Assembly: GCA_022511075.1 (NCBI GenBank)
Contig: JAFLSE010000005.1
Coordinates: forward strand, 35,403 to 99,402
From: Prevotella sp.
GTDB lineage: Bacteria; Bacteroidota; Bacteroidia; Bacteroidales; Bacteroidaceae
Direction: 5' to 3'
Length of the DNA: 64,000 bases
The position numbers and the translations under genes were made by a program. Shown one piece after another: positions 36,053-45,967 of this stretch; position 1 is the first letter of the stretch, and every line of letters starts with the position of its first letter. Under the pieces are notes generated by a model. That model was not told the origin of the DNA, searched no databases, and worked only from the letters and a program-made list of their open reading frames with translations.

Positions 36053-37438
36053 TTATTCCTTCACCTGCCAACCGCCGCCAAGTGCCTTGTAGAGCCGCAC
36101 CAAAGCGAGGTGTTCGTCGCGCACGGCATTGCTCAGTCCTATCTGAGCATCAAGATAGCGACGCTGGGCGTCGAGCAAATCCAAATAGTTGATGCTTCCT
36201 GCACGGTATTGCGAACGGGCTTGGTCAACGTATTGGCTTGCCGCATCGCGCAGGGACAGCTTGAGTTCTGCCGCACTGCGTGCGCTGCGGAAACTCACCA
36301 CGGCATCGTCAACCTCCTTGAACACCTCAAGCACCTTTTGCTCGTAGTTGAGGCGCGACTCATCGTAGGCTGCAATCGCCGCCTTGTATTTTGCATTCTT
36401 GCGCCCGAAGCCGAATATCGGTGCGGTGAGCGTCTCGGCAATATAGGAGAAGGGCGACTGAAAGAGATTTGCGAAACTATTGTTTTCCACACCGCCGGTG
36501 AGAGTAATCATCATGCGCGGGAAACGGTCGGCGTATGCCACGCCCACCGACGACATTGATGCACGAAGGCGATGCTCGGCGGCACGCATATCGGGGCGAC
36601 GCTGAAGCAACACCGACGGAATGCCCACCGAAAACTTCTCGGGCATATAGTCGTCTTGCAGGCTCTTGGTGCGAATCACCTTCCAGTCGGGAGTCTCGCC
36701 CATCAGCAGAGCCAGTGCGTTCTCCGTTGCCTCTATGTCGCGCTCAAGATTTGGAATGAGCGCAGCCACGGCGGCATACTCCACCTGCGCCTGCTGATAC
36801 GGGAGGTCGGATGTTAGACCGCCTTCAAACCTTATCTTTGCCAGTTCCACTCCCTCGCTGCGCGTTACGAGCGTGTGGCGCACGATATCGAGCTCGTTGT
36901 CGAGTGCCACTAACCGGAAGTATGCCGAGGCAGCCTCTGCCACAAGTGTCATTCGCATAGCCCTCTCATCTTCCACCGTTGCGAGATATTGCGCCGATCC
37001 GCGCCGCCTTGCCCAGCGCAGGTTGCCCCACATGTCGAGTTCCCATTTCAGCGTCATTTTCAGTCCAAGTTCGGGGTCGTAGATATATTTTTCCCCGTAG
37101 TAGTCGTTGGTTTCGAGGTTGAAAGGTGCTTCGAAATAGAGGTTCGGCAACTGCTCGGCACGATTAATCCTATACATCTGCCGCGCCTGTTCCACCCTTG
37201 CCGCCGCCGCAAGAATGCGCTTGTTGTTGTCGAGCGTGCGCTCAATGATGCTGCGCAGCATGGTGTCGCCGTAAATCTCCCACCAACCTATGTCTGCCAA
37301 TGTCAGCGAGTCGGTCTCGCCGGCAAACATCTGCTGCGGTATTTTCACTTCGGGTGTCTTGCATTCGCGCACGGCGGAGCACGCAACCAGCATCATTGCG
37401 GCAAGCGATGCACAAAGTATGTTGAGGAGATGTTTCAT
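36053..37438 (-). CDS. RND efflux outer-membrane lipoprotein (NodT/TolC family)
   Basis: 461 residues. The signal ends LVACS, a lipobox. Two OEP repeats give the coiled-coil and barrel of a TolC-like channel (AAARVEQARQMYRINRAEQLPN..., PSVLLQRRPDMRAAEHRLRAS..., INYLDLLDAQRRYLDAQIGLSNAVRDEHLALVRLYKALGGGW in parts). It ends a three-gene efflux operon, overlapping the pump gene by four bases. Substrates cannot be told from sequence. Confidence 0.92.
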   Translation of the reverse strand: MKHLLNILCASLAAMMLVACSAVRECKTPEVKIPQQMFAGETDSLTLADIGWWEIYGDTMLRSIIERTLDNNKRILAAAARVEQARQMYRINRAEQLPNLYFEAPFNLETNDYYGEKYIYDPELGLKMTLKWELDMWGNLRWARRRGSAQYLATVEDERAMRMTLVAEAASAYFRLVALDNELDIVRHTLVTRSEGVELAKIRFEGGLTSDLPYQQAQVEYAAVAALIPNLERDIEATENALALLMGETPDWKVIRTKSLQDDYMPEKFSVGIPSVLLQRRPDMRAAEHRLRASMSSVGVAYADRFPRMMITLTGGVENNSFANLFQSPFSYIAETLTAPIFGFGRKNAKYKAAIAAYDESRLNYEQKVLEVFKEVDDAVVSFRSARSAAELKLSLRDAASQYVDQARSQYRAGSINYLDLLDAQRRYLDAQIGLSNAVRDEHLALVRLYKALGGGWQVKE

Positions 37439-40400
37439 CGTTTCAGTCTTGTTTTAATGCGGTAAATCCATACGAAGAAGAACGGCACGAAAATGATTCC
37501 CACGGTGATTGCCACGAGCATGCCGAAGAACACTCCTGTGCCTATGCCCTGACGACTTGCAGAGCCCGGACCCGATGCAAACACCAGCGGAAGCAGTCCG
37601 AGCATGAACGCCAGCGAGGTCATCACAATGGGGCGGAAACGCAGGTGTGCTGCCGTGATTGCCGCCTCCACGATGTCGTGCCCTTTCTCCACCTCCTCCT
37701 TCGCAAACTCGACGATGAGAATGGCGTTTCGGGCAACGAGACCCACGAGCATCACCATGCCTATCTGGAAGTATATGTTGTTCTCGAGTCCGCAAATCCA
37801 GATGCCGAGATACGCGCCTATGCCCGCCACGGGCAGCGACAGGATTACGGCAATGGGCACCGTCCAACTTTCGTATTGGGCTGCAAGGAATAGGAACACG
37901 AAGAGGAACGCCAGCGCAAGCACGATGCCCGTCTGACCGCTCACGTGCTTCTCCTGATACGATAGTCCGCTCCACTCGGCGCTGATGTTTGCCGGCAGAT
38001 GCTCGTTCACTATTCGCTCGAGCACAGCCATTGCCTGCCCCGAACTGTAGCCGTGTGCCGCCTCGCCCGTGATGTGTGCGGCGTTGAACATGTTAAATCG
38101 CTTTATCGTTCCTGCGCCCGTGGTGTAGTATGTCGTGCCGAGCGAGGTTACGGGAATCATGGCGCGGTCGGAACCTCGCACGAAAAACAGATTGAGGTTG
38201 TCGCGGCGTGCGCGGTATGGTGCTTCAGCCTGAATGTACACGCGGTATATGCGGTTGAACATATTGAAGTCGTTTACATAGATAGAGCCTGTAAACGTCT
38301 TCATCGTAGTGAAAATGTCCGACATCGACACTCCGTGCAGGCGTGCCTTGTCGCGGTCTACATCGAAGTACAGTTGCGGAATGTCGTTCTGCATCGACGA
38401 TGCAAGTCCCGTGAGTTCTGGGCGCATGGCGGCATAGTGCATCAGCGTGTCCACGGCGCGTTGCAGGTCGGAGTATGTCGCGTCGCCTCGTGCCTCGAGA
38501 GCCATTTCAAAGCCTCCCGATGTGCCGAGTCCGGGAATCACCGCCGGGCGCGATAGGTAGACCTTGCTTTCGGGATATTTCGAAAACTCATTGCGCACGC
38601 GCTCCATAATGAGCGATATGTCGTCGGTGTCGCGCTTGTTCCACGGTTTGAGAATCACCGTCAGTTGGCTGCGCGACTGGTTTGTGCCCACACGCGGACT
38701 TGAGCCGGTCACGTTGAGCACATATTGCACATCGGGGTCTTCCGTCAGGTATCTCATTGCCCGTTCCGTTACCTCGCGAGTGCGCTCCAATGCTGCACCC
38801 TCGGGCAGTTCAAGTTCCACCGTGAAATACCCTTGGTCTTCCTGCGGCATGAAGCTCTGCGGCACTATGCGATTCATCAGCCAGATGCCTATCAGCACCA
38901 CGCAAAAGGCGGCAAACACCCGCTTCGAACGCGTGAGAGCCACCACGATGCACTTGGCATACAGGTGGTTGCCCTCGGCAAGCCAGTGGTTTATCTTGCG
39001 GAAAAGGCGGTTTTTCTGCCCGTTGTCGGGGCGCAGAAACAGCGAGCACATAACGGGACTGAGCGTGAGCGCAACGATGGTGGAAATGACCACCGACACG
39101 GCTATGGTTATCGTAAACTGGCGATAGAGTTGCCCCGTGATGCCCGAAAGGAAACTTACAGGCACGAACACCGCGCAAAGCACCAACGACATGGCTATGA
39201 GCGCGCTGCCGAGCGACGACATGGCTTTCTTCGTGGCTTCGTATGGCGACAGCCCCTCCTGACTCATTATGCGGTCCACGTTTTCCACCACAACAATGGT
39301 GTCGTCAACCACAATGCCGATGGCGAGAATGAGTCCGAGCAGGGTCATCATGTTGAGCGAGAAACCGAAGATGAGCATCACGCCGAACGTTCCTATGAGC
39401 GAAATGGGCACAGCCACTATCGGAATGAGCGTGGCACGCCAACTTTGCAGCGACAGGTAGACAACGAGTATCACAAGTATGAGTGCCTCGAAAAGCGTGC
39501 GGTAGACGTGGTGTATCGACTGCGAGATGTATTCGGTCATGTCGAACGGAATGTTGTAGGAGATGCCCTCCGGGAAGTTCTGGCTTATCTCCTCCATCGT
39601 CTCCTTTACCCTCTGCGCCACCTCCATGGCGTTTGCGCCCGGCAGCATGTTGATGTTCATCACGGCGGCGTTCTCGCCGTTTATTCCGCTCTCGGTGGTA
39701 TATACCGCCGCCTCGAGCGACACCCGTGCCACATCGCGCAGACGGATGATAGAGCCGTCGGGATTGGCTCGCACCACAATCTGCTCAAACTCCGAAACCG
39801 ACGACAGTCGCCCCTGTGCCTTTATGGGTATGGTTATGTCGATGCCCTCCATTGGTGCCTGTCCCAGCACGCCGGCTGCCGACTCGCGGTTTTGGTCTTT
39901 CAGCGCGGTCTGAAGGTCGCTCACGGTCAGTCCGAGGTCGGCTAACTTGTCGGGCTGCACCCATATCTGCATGGCATAGTATCGGCTGCCCACGTTAGTA
40001 ACGCTGCCCACTCCCGGCACTCGGCGCAGCATGTCGAGCACGTTGAGCGTGGAGTAGTTGGATAGATACACCTCGTCGAACTTGGGGTCTGACGAGAGCA
40101 GCGTTATGGTCATAAGTCGGCTCGATGCCTGTTTCTCCACCGAGATGCCGTTCTGCACCACCTCGGCAGGCAGGCGCGACTCCGCCTTCTTCAACCTGTT
40201 TTGTATGTCCACCGCCGCAAGGTCGGGGTCGGTGTCTATGTCGAATGTCACCGTGGCAGAGAAGCCTCCCGAGTTTGAACTTGACGACTCCATGTATATC
40301 ATGCCCGGCGTGCCGTTGAGTTCCTGTTCTATCGGCGTGGCTACCGCCTGTGTCACCGTCTGCGCGTCGGCACCGGGATATGAAGCCGAAATCCTCACCA

Positions 40401-40527
40401 CCGGCGGCACTATGTCGGGATACTGGTCTACGGGCAGCATCGTCAGGCCTATCGCGCCAATGATGACTATCACCACGGAGAGCACCGTGGAAAATACGGG
40501 ACGATTGATAAAGAAATTCGAGTTCAT
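37435..40527 (-). CDS. RND (HAE1) efflux pump
   Basis: 1030 residues, the usual size for AcrB-type pumps. Twelve helices and two large periplasmic loops are evident. The paired aspartates of helix 4 are present (GIVVDDTIVVVENVDR). In helix 10, where AcrB has AKNAILIVEFAK with the essential Lys940, this protein has ARNAILIVEFAK: Lys is replaced by Arg. Other motifs (FMPQEDQGYFTV, YPGADAQTV) are standard. The gene overlaps the channel gene and starts seven bases after the adaptor stop. Confidence 0.95.
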   Translation of the reverse strand: MNSNFFINRPVFSTVLSVVIVIIGAIGLTMLPVDQYPDIVPPVVRISASYPGADAQTVTQAVATPIEQELNGTPGMIYMESSSSNSGGFSATVTFDIDTDPDLAAVDIQNRLKKAESRLPAEVVQNGISVEKQASSRLMTITLLSSDPKFDEVYLSNYSTLNVLDMLRRVPGVGSVTNVGSRYYAMQIWVQPDKLADLGLTVSDLQTALKDQNRESAAGVLGQAPMEGIDITIPIKAQGRLSSVSEFEQIVVRANPDGSIIRLRDVARVSLEAAVYTTESGINGENAAVMNINMLPGANAMEVAQRVKETMEEISQNFPEGISYNIPFDMTEYISQSIHHVYRTLFEALILVILVVYLSLQSWRATLIPIVAVPISLIGTFGVMLIFGFSLNMMTLLGLILAIGIVVDDTIVVVENVDRIMSQEGLSPYEATKKAMSSLGSALIAMSLVLCAVFVPVSFLSGITGQLYRQFTITIAVSVVISTIVALTLSPVMCSLFLRPDNGQKNRLFRKINHWLAEGNHLYAKCIVVALTRSKRVFAAFCVVLIGIWLMNRIVPQSFMPQEDQGYFTVELELPEGAALERTREVTERAMRYLTEDPDVQYVLNVTGSSPRVGTNQSRSQLTVILKPWNKRDTDDISLIMERVRNEFSKYPESKVYLSRPAVIPGLGTSGGFEMALEARGDATYSDLQRAVDTLMHYAAMRPELTGLASSMQNDIPQLYFDVDRDKARLHGVSMSDIFTTMKTFTGSIYVNDFNMFNRIYRVYIQAEAPYRARRDNLNLFFVRGSDRAMIPVTSLGTTYYTTGAGTIKRFNMFNAAHITGEAAHGYSSGQAMAVLERIVNEHLPANISAEWSGLSYQEKHVSGQTGIVLALAFLFVFLFLAAQYESWTVPIAVILSLPVAGIGAYLGIWICGLENNIYFQIGMVMLVGLVARNAILIVEFAKEEVEKGHDIVEAAITAAHLRFRPIVMTSLAFMLGLLPLVFASGPGSASRQGIGTGVFFGMLVAITVGIIFVPFFFVWIYRIKTRLKR

Positions 40528-40533
40528 CGCTTT

Positions 40534-41814
40534 TTATTTCGTTTCGTTGCCACTATCCTGATTGTGCGTTGGTTTCACGGGCTGCACCTTCATGCCGTGC
40601 GACAACTTGTGATATCCGTCCACCACAATCTGCTCGCCCCTCGCCAAGCCTCTCTCTATCACCGTCCTGTTCTCGAGTTCGGGCCCTATCTCCACGAAAC
40701 GCTTCTCCACCACGCTGTCGGGGCGCACCACGAAGATGTATGCTCCGCCCTTTTCTATCAGCAGCGCGCGTGCCGGGGCAACGACGGCGTTCTCCCTCAC
40801 GTCGAGCAGCATCTTCACCCTCGTAAACTGTCCGGGCAGCAGCTCGTGCTTCGGGTTTGCCATTTCGGCACGCACCGAAAACGTTCCCGTCTTGGGGTCT
40901 ACCTGCGGGTCGGCAAAGTCTACGAGTCCGCGGTGCGGATATTCAGATCCGTCGGCAAGCGTAATCGTCACGTATGGGTCCCACTTTCGCGTGGAGTCCT
41001 TCTGTCCTATGTTCACGTTGCGGGCCTTGGAGCGCTGGTAGTCGAGCGCAGTCATACTGAAGTCGACGCGCACAGAGTCGCTCTTGACCACCGTTGCCAG
41101 CAGCGACTGACCTCCGCCGCCCGGACCTACGAGCGTGCCGATGTCCACGTTTCGCTCCGAGATGTAGCCCGAAATGGGCGAGCGCACCGTGGTGTAACTC
41201 AATGTCAGTTCAGCCTGCGTCAGGTCGGTCTCGCTCACCACCACGTCGGCAGCCGCACTCTCGTATGCCGCAATGGCGTTGTCGAGGTCAAGTTGGCTTG
41301 CTGCGTTGCGCTCGTACAGCGGGCGTATTCGCTTCAGGTCGCGCTCGGCTTTCAGAGCCTGTGCCTTCGCCTTGTTAAGCCTCGCCTTCGCACTTTCCAC
41401 GTGAGCCTTGTAAATCTTCGGGTCGATGATGAAAAGTGTCTGTCCTCGCTCCACATACGTTCCCTCGTCGAAGAGCATTCTTTCAAGATAGCCTTCCACG
41501 CGTGCGCGTATCTCCACGAATTGCTGCGCACGTATGCGCCCCACGTACTCGCCGTAGATTCTCACGTTCTCGGTCGTCACCAATTCCACCGCCACCGTGG
41601 GATATTCGGGCGCTTTCTTTCTGGGCCAGAGCAGCCACGTCAGTCCTGCTGCCAGCAGCACTACGGCGAGTATCGCCCCTGCCCACTGCTTCTTCGACAG
41701 ATGTATCTGCGGAGCATTGTCCGCCAGCCGCTTTATGTCCGCCAGCCTCAGGTCTTTTATGCGTTTTATCTCCTTAATCCGCCTTGGATTCAAAGTCTCT
41801 TGTATTTTCTTCAT
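40534..41814 (-). CDS. RND efflux membrane-fusion protein
   Basis: About 426 residues from ATG 41814 (MKKIQETLNPRR); the longer frame from GTG 41865 was not chosen. Unusual for the family, about 45 charged residues (RIKEIKRIKDLRLADIKRL) precede the single membrane anchor (WAGAILAVVLLAAGLTWLLW). Then comes the lipoyl/hairpin region (VEGYLERMLFDEGTYVERGQ, TVRSPISGYISERNVDIGTLV) and barrel domain. First gene of the efflux operon. Confidence 0.9.
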   Translation of the reverse strand: MKKIQETLNPRRIKEIKRIKDLRLADIKRLADNAPQIHLSKKQWAGAILAVVLLAAGLTWLLWPRKKAPEYPTVAVELVTTENVRIYGEYVGRIRAQQFVEIRARVEGYLERMLFDEGTYVERGQTLFIIDPKIYKAHVESAKARLNKAKAQALKAERDLKRIRPLYERNAASQLDLDNAIAAYESAAADVVVSETDLTQAELTLSYTTVRSPISGYISERNVDIGTLVGPGGGGQSLLATVVKSDSVRVDFSMTALDYQRSKARNVNIGQKDSTRKWDPYVTITLADGSEYPHRGLVDFADPQVDPKTGTFSVRAEMANPKHELLPGQFTRVKMLLDVRENAVVAPARALLIEKGGAYIFVVRPDSVVEKRFVEIGPELENRTVIERGLARGEQIVVDGYHKLSHGMKVQPVKPTHNQDSGNETK

Positions 41815-41973
41815 AGTTTGGCGTGTGTATTTTGTATTTGCTAACTGTAATTTATTTGTTGCCACATTCCTTATGGCATCACTATATATAACGTTTGAAA
41901 GTTCTGTTTGTTACATAAATTGCTGTAATATTAAACTTTTTTATGAAAAATAGTTTTCTGATGTTTCACGTTG

Positions 41974-41981
41974 CAAAGGTA
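41974..41981 (-). promoter_or_regulatory. Promoter -7 box for efflux operon
   Basis: TACCTTTG on the minus strand, about 160 bases upstream of the adaptor ATG, giving an unusually long leader for this window. No repressor gene lies next to it. Confidence 0.55.
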
Positions 41982-42313
41982 CTGCCATTTTTTGCGTGCG
42001 CCAAAAACAGCACCCTCGCAACTCGCAAAAATCTGTTAACAAAACGCTCTTTCCGTCTTAAAAAATATAAACCTGCCTTTTCTTTGGTGTTCATCCAGAC
42101 AACCAACTAAACACTGAACACTAATCACTAATAACTAACCAGTCTTGATTGCAAACGCACATAGAAGCAATGCCCATCGCTTGCTGTTTCGATGCCTCTT
42201 GAATGCCGTTTCGATGCTCATCTCACATAGATTCGTTGGCTGTTGAAGCTGGCTTCGATTGTTGCCAAAGCAGCAAGCGGCGGTTAAGCATTAAACATCG
42301 CTTAATGTGAAAA

Positions 42314-42533
42314 TGCAACTTTGTAACATTGTAACATTAAGCATTTTCGACTATGCAGGAACAGAGCGCATCCTAATAAGTTATTATAATATATAATATT
42401 AAATATTATATATTATAATAAAATTAATATACTATAAATTCGTAAGCAATTATCGTCATTTTCCTTTCAATTTTCAGCCTTGACTAAATGGAAATTCCTT
42501 AATGTTACAATGTTACAATGTTACAAAGTTGCA
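42314..42533. mobile_element. MITE-like element with inverted ends
   Basis: Left end (42314-42341, tgcaactttgtaac...) and right end (42498-42533) are inverted copies. The right end has three ATGTTACA units, the left only two. A perfect AT-rich palindrome sits in the middle (42381-42421). No coding frame is inside. A further 9-bp inverted pair, CGCTTGCTG (42178-42186) and CAGCAAGCG (42271-42279), and two GTTTCGATGC copies lie to the left in the same gap. No transposase is present; the type is inferred from shape only. Confidence 0.55.
42381..42421. repeat. 41-bp perfect AT palindrome
   Basis: Arms 42381-42400 and 42402-42421 (20 bases each, only A and T) are perfect complements around a single A. 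Confidence 0.9.
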
Positions 42534-42635
42534 AAATCAGTCTTTGCATAGCAGCATCATAAAAAACTTGCACAGGTTTTGTTTTTTCAAAAATTTTTTG
42601 TAACTTTGCAGCAACAAACAACTTAATAAGTGAAT

Positions 42636-43031
42636 ATGAAAAAAATAGCCATTTTAATCACGGTTTTATTTGCATTTTGCATAACATGTTGGTCGCAAGA
42701 CATGGAAACTACCAAGCCGTTGGAAGATACGGAAATTGCGCGCAGGGTTGCCGTTGTCGACATTGAAGGAAAGGTTTACGACAATATGGTTATCACCATG
42801 AAGTCGGTATCGGTGGACATGTTGTCAGGCAATCCCAAGGTAAAAGTCACCGTAACAAACGAGGACGGGAAGAAGATTTACAAAAGGACCTTTAAAAATT
42901 CAAATCTGTATATGTTTTCCGACGGGCAAGTGCAGGTAGGACAGCCAAAGTTCAGCCAGCTTGTAATTACGAAATCAGAAACATCAGGCAGCTATATCGG
43001 AGTGATAAGGGAAAAGGAAGGGGTGTATTGA
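42636..43031 (+). CDS. Small exported protein, DUF3244-like
   Basis: 131 residues from ATG 42636. It has a signal peptide (MKKIAILITVLFAFCITCWSQ, in two parts MKKIAILITVL and FAFCITCWSQ) and a short beta-rich mature part. The pattern GNPKVKVTVTNEDGKKIYKRTF and the C-terminal SQLVITKSETSGSYIGVI suggest a small Ig-like domain resembling DUF3244 proteins of Bacteroidetes. A perfect promoter box TAACTTTG is at 42601-42608. Function unknown. Confidence 0.55.
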   Translation: MKKIAILITVLFAFCITCWSQDMETTKPLEDTEIARRVAVVDIEGKVYDNMVITMKSVSVDMLSGNPKVKVTVTNEDGKKIYKRTFKNSNLYMFSDGQVQVGQPKFSQLVITKSETSGSYIGVIREKEGVY

Positions 43032-43098
43032 GTTGCCGGTTAAAGATGTTTTTCTAAAAACTTAACGCTATTGATTTTGTTGTTTCAGATTTTTTTTG

Positions 43099-43106
43099 TA
43101 ACTTTG
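43099..43106 (+). promoter_or_regulatory. Promoter -7 box for rhamnogalacturonan lyase
   Basis: TAACTTTG, 39 bases upstream of the ATG. Confidence 0.55.
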
Positions 43107-43145
43107 CACCTGATTGACATTAAACACTAAAAACAATAATTTGTA

Positions 43146-45812
43146 ATGAAGCTTAGACAAACCATCAGCGCGCTGTCGCTCTGCCTTTGCACACTGGGAG
43201 CATCGGCGCAACCAAACTACAATGACAACCGCCAGCAGGAAGCACTCAACCGAGGACTTGTGGCATTCAACACCGAAGACGGCACAACCTTCATCTCGTG
43301 GCGACACTTCAGCGACGAGGCTGGAATGAAATACCAACTGTTCCGCAACGGAGAAAAAATGGTGGAGACACCGAGGACGTATCACATACTGCCGATAAAG
43401 AGCGACAAGACCGACACCTACGAGGTGAAGGTGGCAAACGCGGCGGGAAACGTGGTGAAGACGTCGGAAACCGTCAACGCCTATACCACGAGCTACATAA
43501 CGGTGCCGCTCAGCAGGCCAGGCAACGCCTATACCCCCAACGACATAAGCGTGGGCGACGTTGATGGCGACGGCGAGTATGAATATATAGTAAAGTGGGA
43601 CCCATCCGACTCGCGCGACAACTCAGAGAAGGGAAAGACCTCGAACGTAATCATCGACTGCTACAAGATAAGCGGCAGCCGCCTGTGGAGCATCAACCTC
43701 GGGCAGAACATCAGGGCCGGGGCACACTACACACAATTCCTCGTCTACGACTTCGACGGCGACGGCAAGGCGGAAATGATATGCAAGACCGCGCCGCAGA
43801 GCAAGGACGGGCAGGGAAAATACGTGAGCGAGGCTGCCGACGACAGCACCATCAAGGGCTGCAACAACAGTGCAGACTACCGCAACAGCAACGGATATGT
43901 GCTGACGGGACCGGAGTACCTCACCGTGTTCGACGGGCAGACGGGAGCAGCACTGCACACCATATGGTATAACCCCGACCGCGCATTCGGAGTGAACGCC
44001 AAGAACCCCAACCCCGCCTATGGGTCATGGGGCGACAGCTACGGAGGCCGAGGCGACCGCTTCAATGCATGCGTTGCATACCTCGACGGACTCCACCCCA
44101 CGGCGGTGTTCAACCGCGGATACTACACGCGCACATACCTCTGGGCGGTGGACTTCAAGGATAAAAAACTCGTACACCGCTGGCTGCACGCATCGGTGAG
44201 CGACAAAAACGTGGAACACTATGACGCCAACTGGACAAAGACCACAAAGACCTACAGCAGTAACACAGCAAGAAAAGGCTCGCACTACACGGCATACGGC
44301 AACGGAAATCACAACCTCTCGGTGGGCGACTACGACGGCGACGGGCGCGATGAAATCACCCTCGGCTCATGCGCCATCGACGACGACGGGCAGCTGATGT
44401 ACTCCGTGGGATTCGGCCACGGCGACGCCATACACGTGGGCGACCTGATACCTTCGCGCCCCGGGCTCGAAGTGTTCCATGTGCACGAGGAGAAAATAAG
44501 CGGCAGCGACTACGGCTGGGACGTGCACGACGCAAAGACGGGCGCGATAATATGGTCGGCAACGGGCGAGAAAGACAACGGGCGCGGCATGGCGGCAGAC
44601 ATCATAGCCACAAACGAGGGCTACGAGTTTGCATCGTCAAACGACAGGCAACAGCGCTCTGCCACAACGGGCGAGGTAGTGTCGACGAAGAGCGGCAGCA
44701 TGAACTTCCGTCTTTACTGGGACGGCTCGCTGCAAGACAACCTTGCCGACGGCGGATATACCGACCCCTACACCGTGACGGGCTGGAACGGCAGCGAATT
44801 TGCAACCATGGCAACACTGAAGGGCTCATCGTGCAACACCACGAAGAGCACGCCAAACCTGAGCGCCGACATTCTTGGCGACTGGCGCGAAGAAGTGATT
44901 CTGCACGACGACTCCAACCTGTATATCAACATCTCTGCAAACAAGACCAACTACAACGTGCCATGCCTCATGACAGACCACATATACCGCATGGGCATAG
45001 CATGGCAGCAGTCGAGCTACAACCAGCCGCCACACCTGGGTTACTACCTGCCAACGGCAGCTACCACAATAGACCTCACAGACGCCGAGGAAACGCTGTT
45101 CTACGACCCAGAGGAGCTGGTGAACGGCGGCTCAGAGCGCTCGCTCGTGGGTAGCGGCGACATTTTGTGGGCATTCTCCACAGGCGATGCCAACGAGGCT
45201 CCCGTGTATGACAACTTGTTCAGCGGCCACATCACCACGATGCCCGTTTCGGTGGGAAGCAACTTCAGCATCAGCGGGGTAGGAAACGTAGCAGACTATG
45301 CGCAAACAAAACTAAAGTCGGCAGGCAAGCAGAAGGCAGCCGAAGAGACCAACGCCATAAAGTTCCTCGTAACGATTGCCGACGACTATGAGTTTGCCCC
45401 GACAAGCATATCATTCATCACCTCGCGCTACGGCACCGACGGCGGCACGGTGGACGCAACATGGCAGGGCGGCGATGGAAGCACCATAAAACTTGCGTCG
45501 GGCATCAAGCCGGCACGCAACAGTGCCACTCCGTCATATACTGCCGAGACCCTGTCGGTGGACATTCCGAGGGCTACCGCCGGCACGGTGGGAGTAGTGT
45601 TCAATATCTACGACCTCGACAACGGCAAGGAAGTGGCTTTTTGCGACGTGAACATCAACGGCAAGCTCTACCATATCGAGAGCGCCGGCATAAGCAGCGT
45701 GACAGACGCAACCATCGGCAAGGGAGCATACTACAACCTGCAAGGCCAGCGAGTGGAGCGCCCAACGCGAGGCATTTACATACACAACGGCAGGAAAGTG
45801 ATAATCAAATAA
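43146..45812 (+). CDS. Rhamnogalacturonan lyase, PL11-like
   Basis: 888 residues with a signal peptide ending GASAQ. PL11 enzymes cut the rhamnogalacturonan I backbone of pectin by beta-elimination. Features are an N-terminal FnIII-like domain, then an eight-bladed propeller with calcium-type Asp loops (DVDGDGEYEYIVKWDPS, DFDGDGKAEMICKTAPQ, DYDGDGRDEITLGS) and HVHEEKISGSDYGWDVHDA. After about residue 660 there is an extra beta-sandwich region, and the protein ends YYNLQGQRVERPTRGIYIHN, a tail common on Prevotella exported proteins. The gene is clearly more GC-rich than its neighbours and stands alone, with no SusC/SusD pair, so it may be acquired. Confidence 0.9.
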   Translation: MKLRQTISALSLCLCTLGASAQPNYNDNRQQEALNRGLVAFNTEDGTTFISWRHFSDEAGMKYQLFRNGEKMVETPRTYHILPIKSDKTDTYEVKVANAAGNVVKTSETVNAYTTSYITVPLSRPGNAYTPNDISVGDVDGDGEYEYIVKWDPSDSRDNSEKGKTSNVIIDCYKISGSRLWSINLGQNIRAGAHYTQFLVYDFDGDGKAEMICKTAPQSKDGQGKYVSEAADDSTIKGCNNSADYRNSNGYVLTGPEYLTVFDGQTGAALHTIWYNPDRAFGVNAKNPNPAYGSWGDSYGGRGDRFNACVAYLDGLHPTAVFNRGYYTRTYLWAVDFKDKKLVHRWLHASVSDKNVEHYDANWTKTTKTYSSNTARKGSHYTAYGNGNHNLSVGDYDGDGRDEITLGSCAIDDDGQLMYSVGFGHGDAIHVGDLIPSRPGLEVFHVHEEKISGSDYGWDVHDAKTGAIIWSATGEKDNGRGMAADIIATNEGYEFASSNDRQQRSATTGEVVSTKSGSMNFRLYWDGSLQDNLADGGYTDPYTVTGWNGSEFATMATLKGSSCNTTKSTPNLSADILGDWREEVILHDDSNLYINISANKTNYNVPCLMTDHIYRMGIAWQQSSYNQPPHLGYYLPTAATTIDLTDAEETLFYDPEELVNGGSERSLVGSGDILWAFSTGDANEAPVYDNLFSGHITTMPVSVGSNFSISGVGNVADYAQTKLKSAGKQKAAEETNAIKFLVTIADDYEFAPTSISFITSRYGTDGGTVDATWQGGDGSTIKLASGIKPARNSATPSYTAETLSVDIPRATAGTVGVVFNIYDLDNGKEVAFCDVNINGKLYHIESAGISSVTDATIGKGAYYNLQGQRVERPTRGIYIHNGRKVIIK

Positions 45813-45888
45813 GCACCGCTTTGATTAAAAAACGTTAAAGGATTGGCGAAATGTTATAATTGTGTTTAATAAAACGGAATAATTTTCG

Positions 45889-45896
45889 TAACTTTG
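45889..45896 (+). promoter_or_regulatory. Promoter -7 box for rpmE2
   Basis: TAACTTTG, with a leader of about 67 bases before the ATG. Confidence 0.55.
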
Positions 45897-45967
45897 CACC
45901 CCGAAAGTGGTATAATGCCCACTTCAGAGATAAAATAATATAGTAAACATAAGTATTTTTAGAAACA

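Noticed and set aside
41815..41865. GTG start for the efflux adaptor
   Set aside because: ATG 41814 is in frame, and the extra 17 residues show no feature; the ATG is the simpler choice.
43623..43958. Minus-strand frames within the lyase gene
   Set aside because: Open only because of the high GC content of the lyase gene; no signal peptide, promoter or motif.
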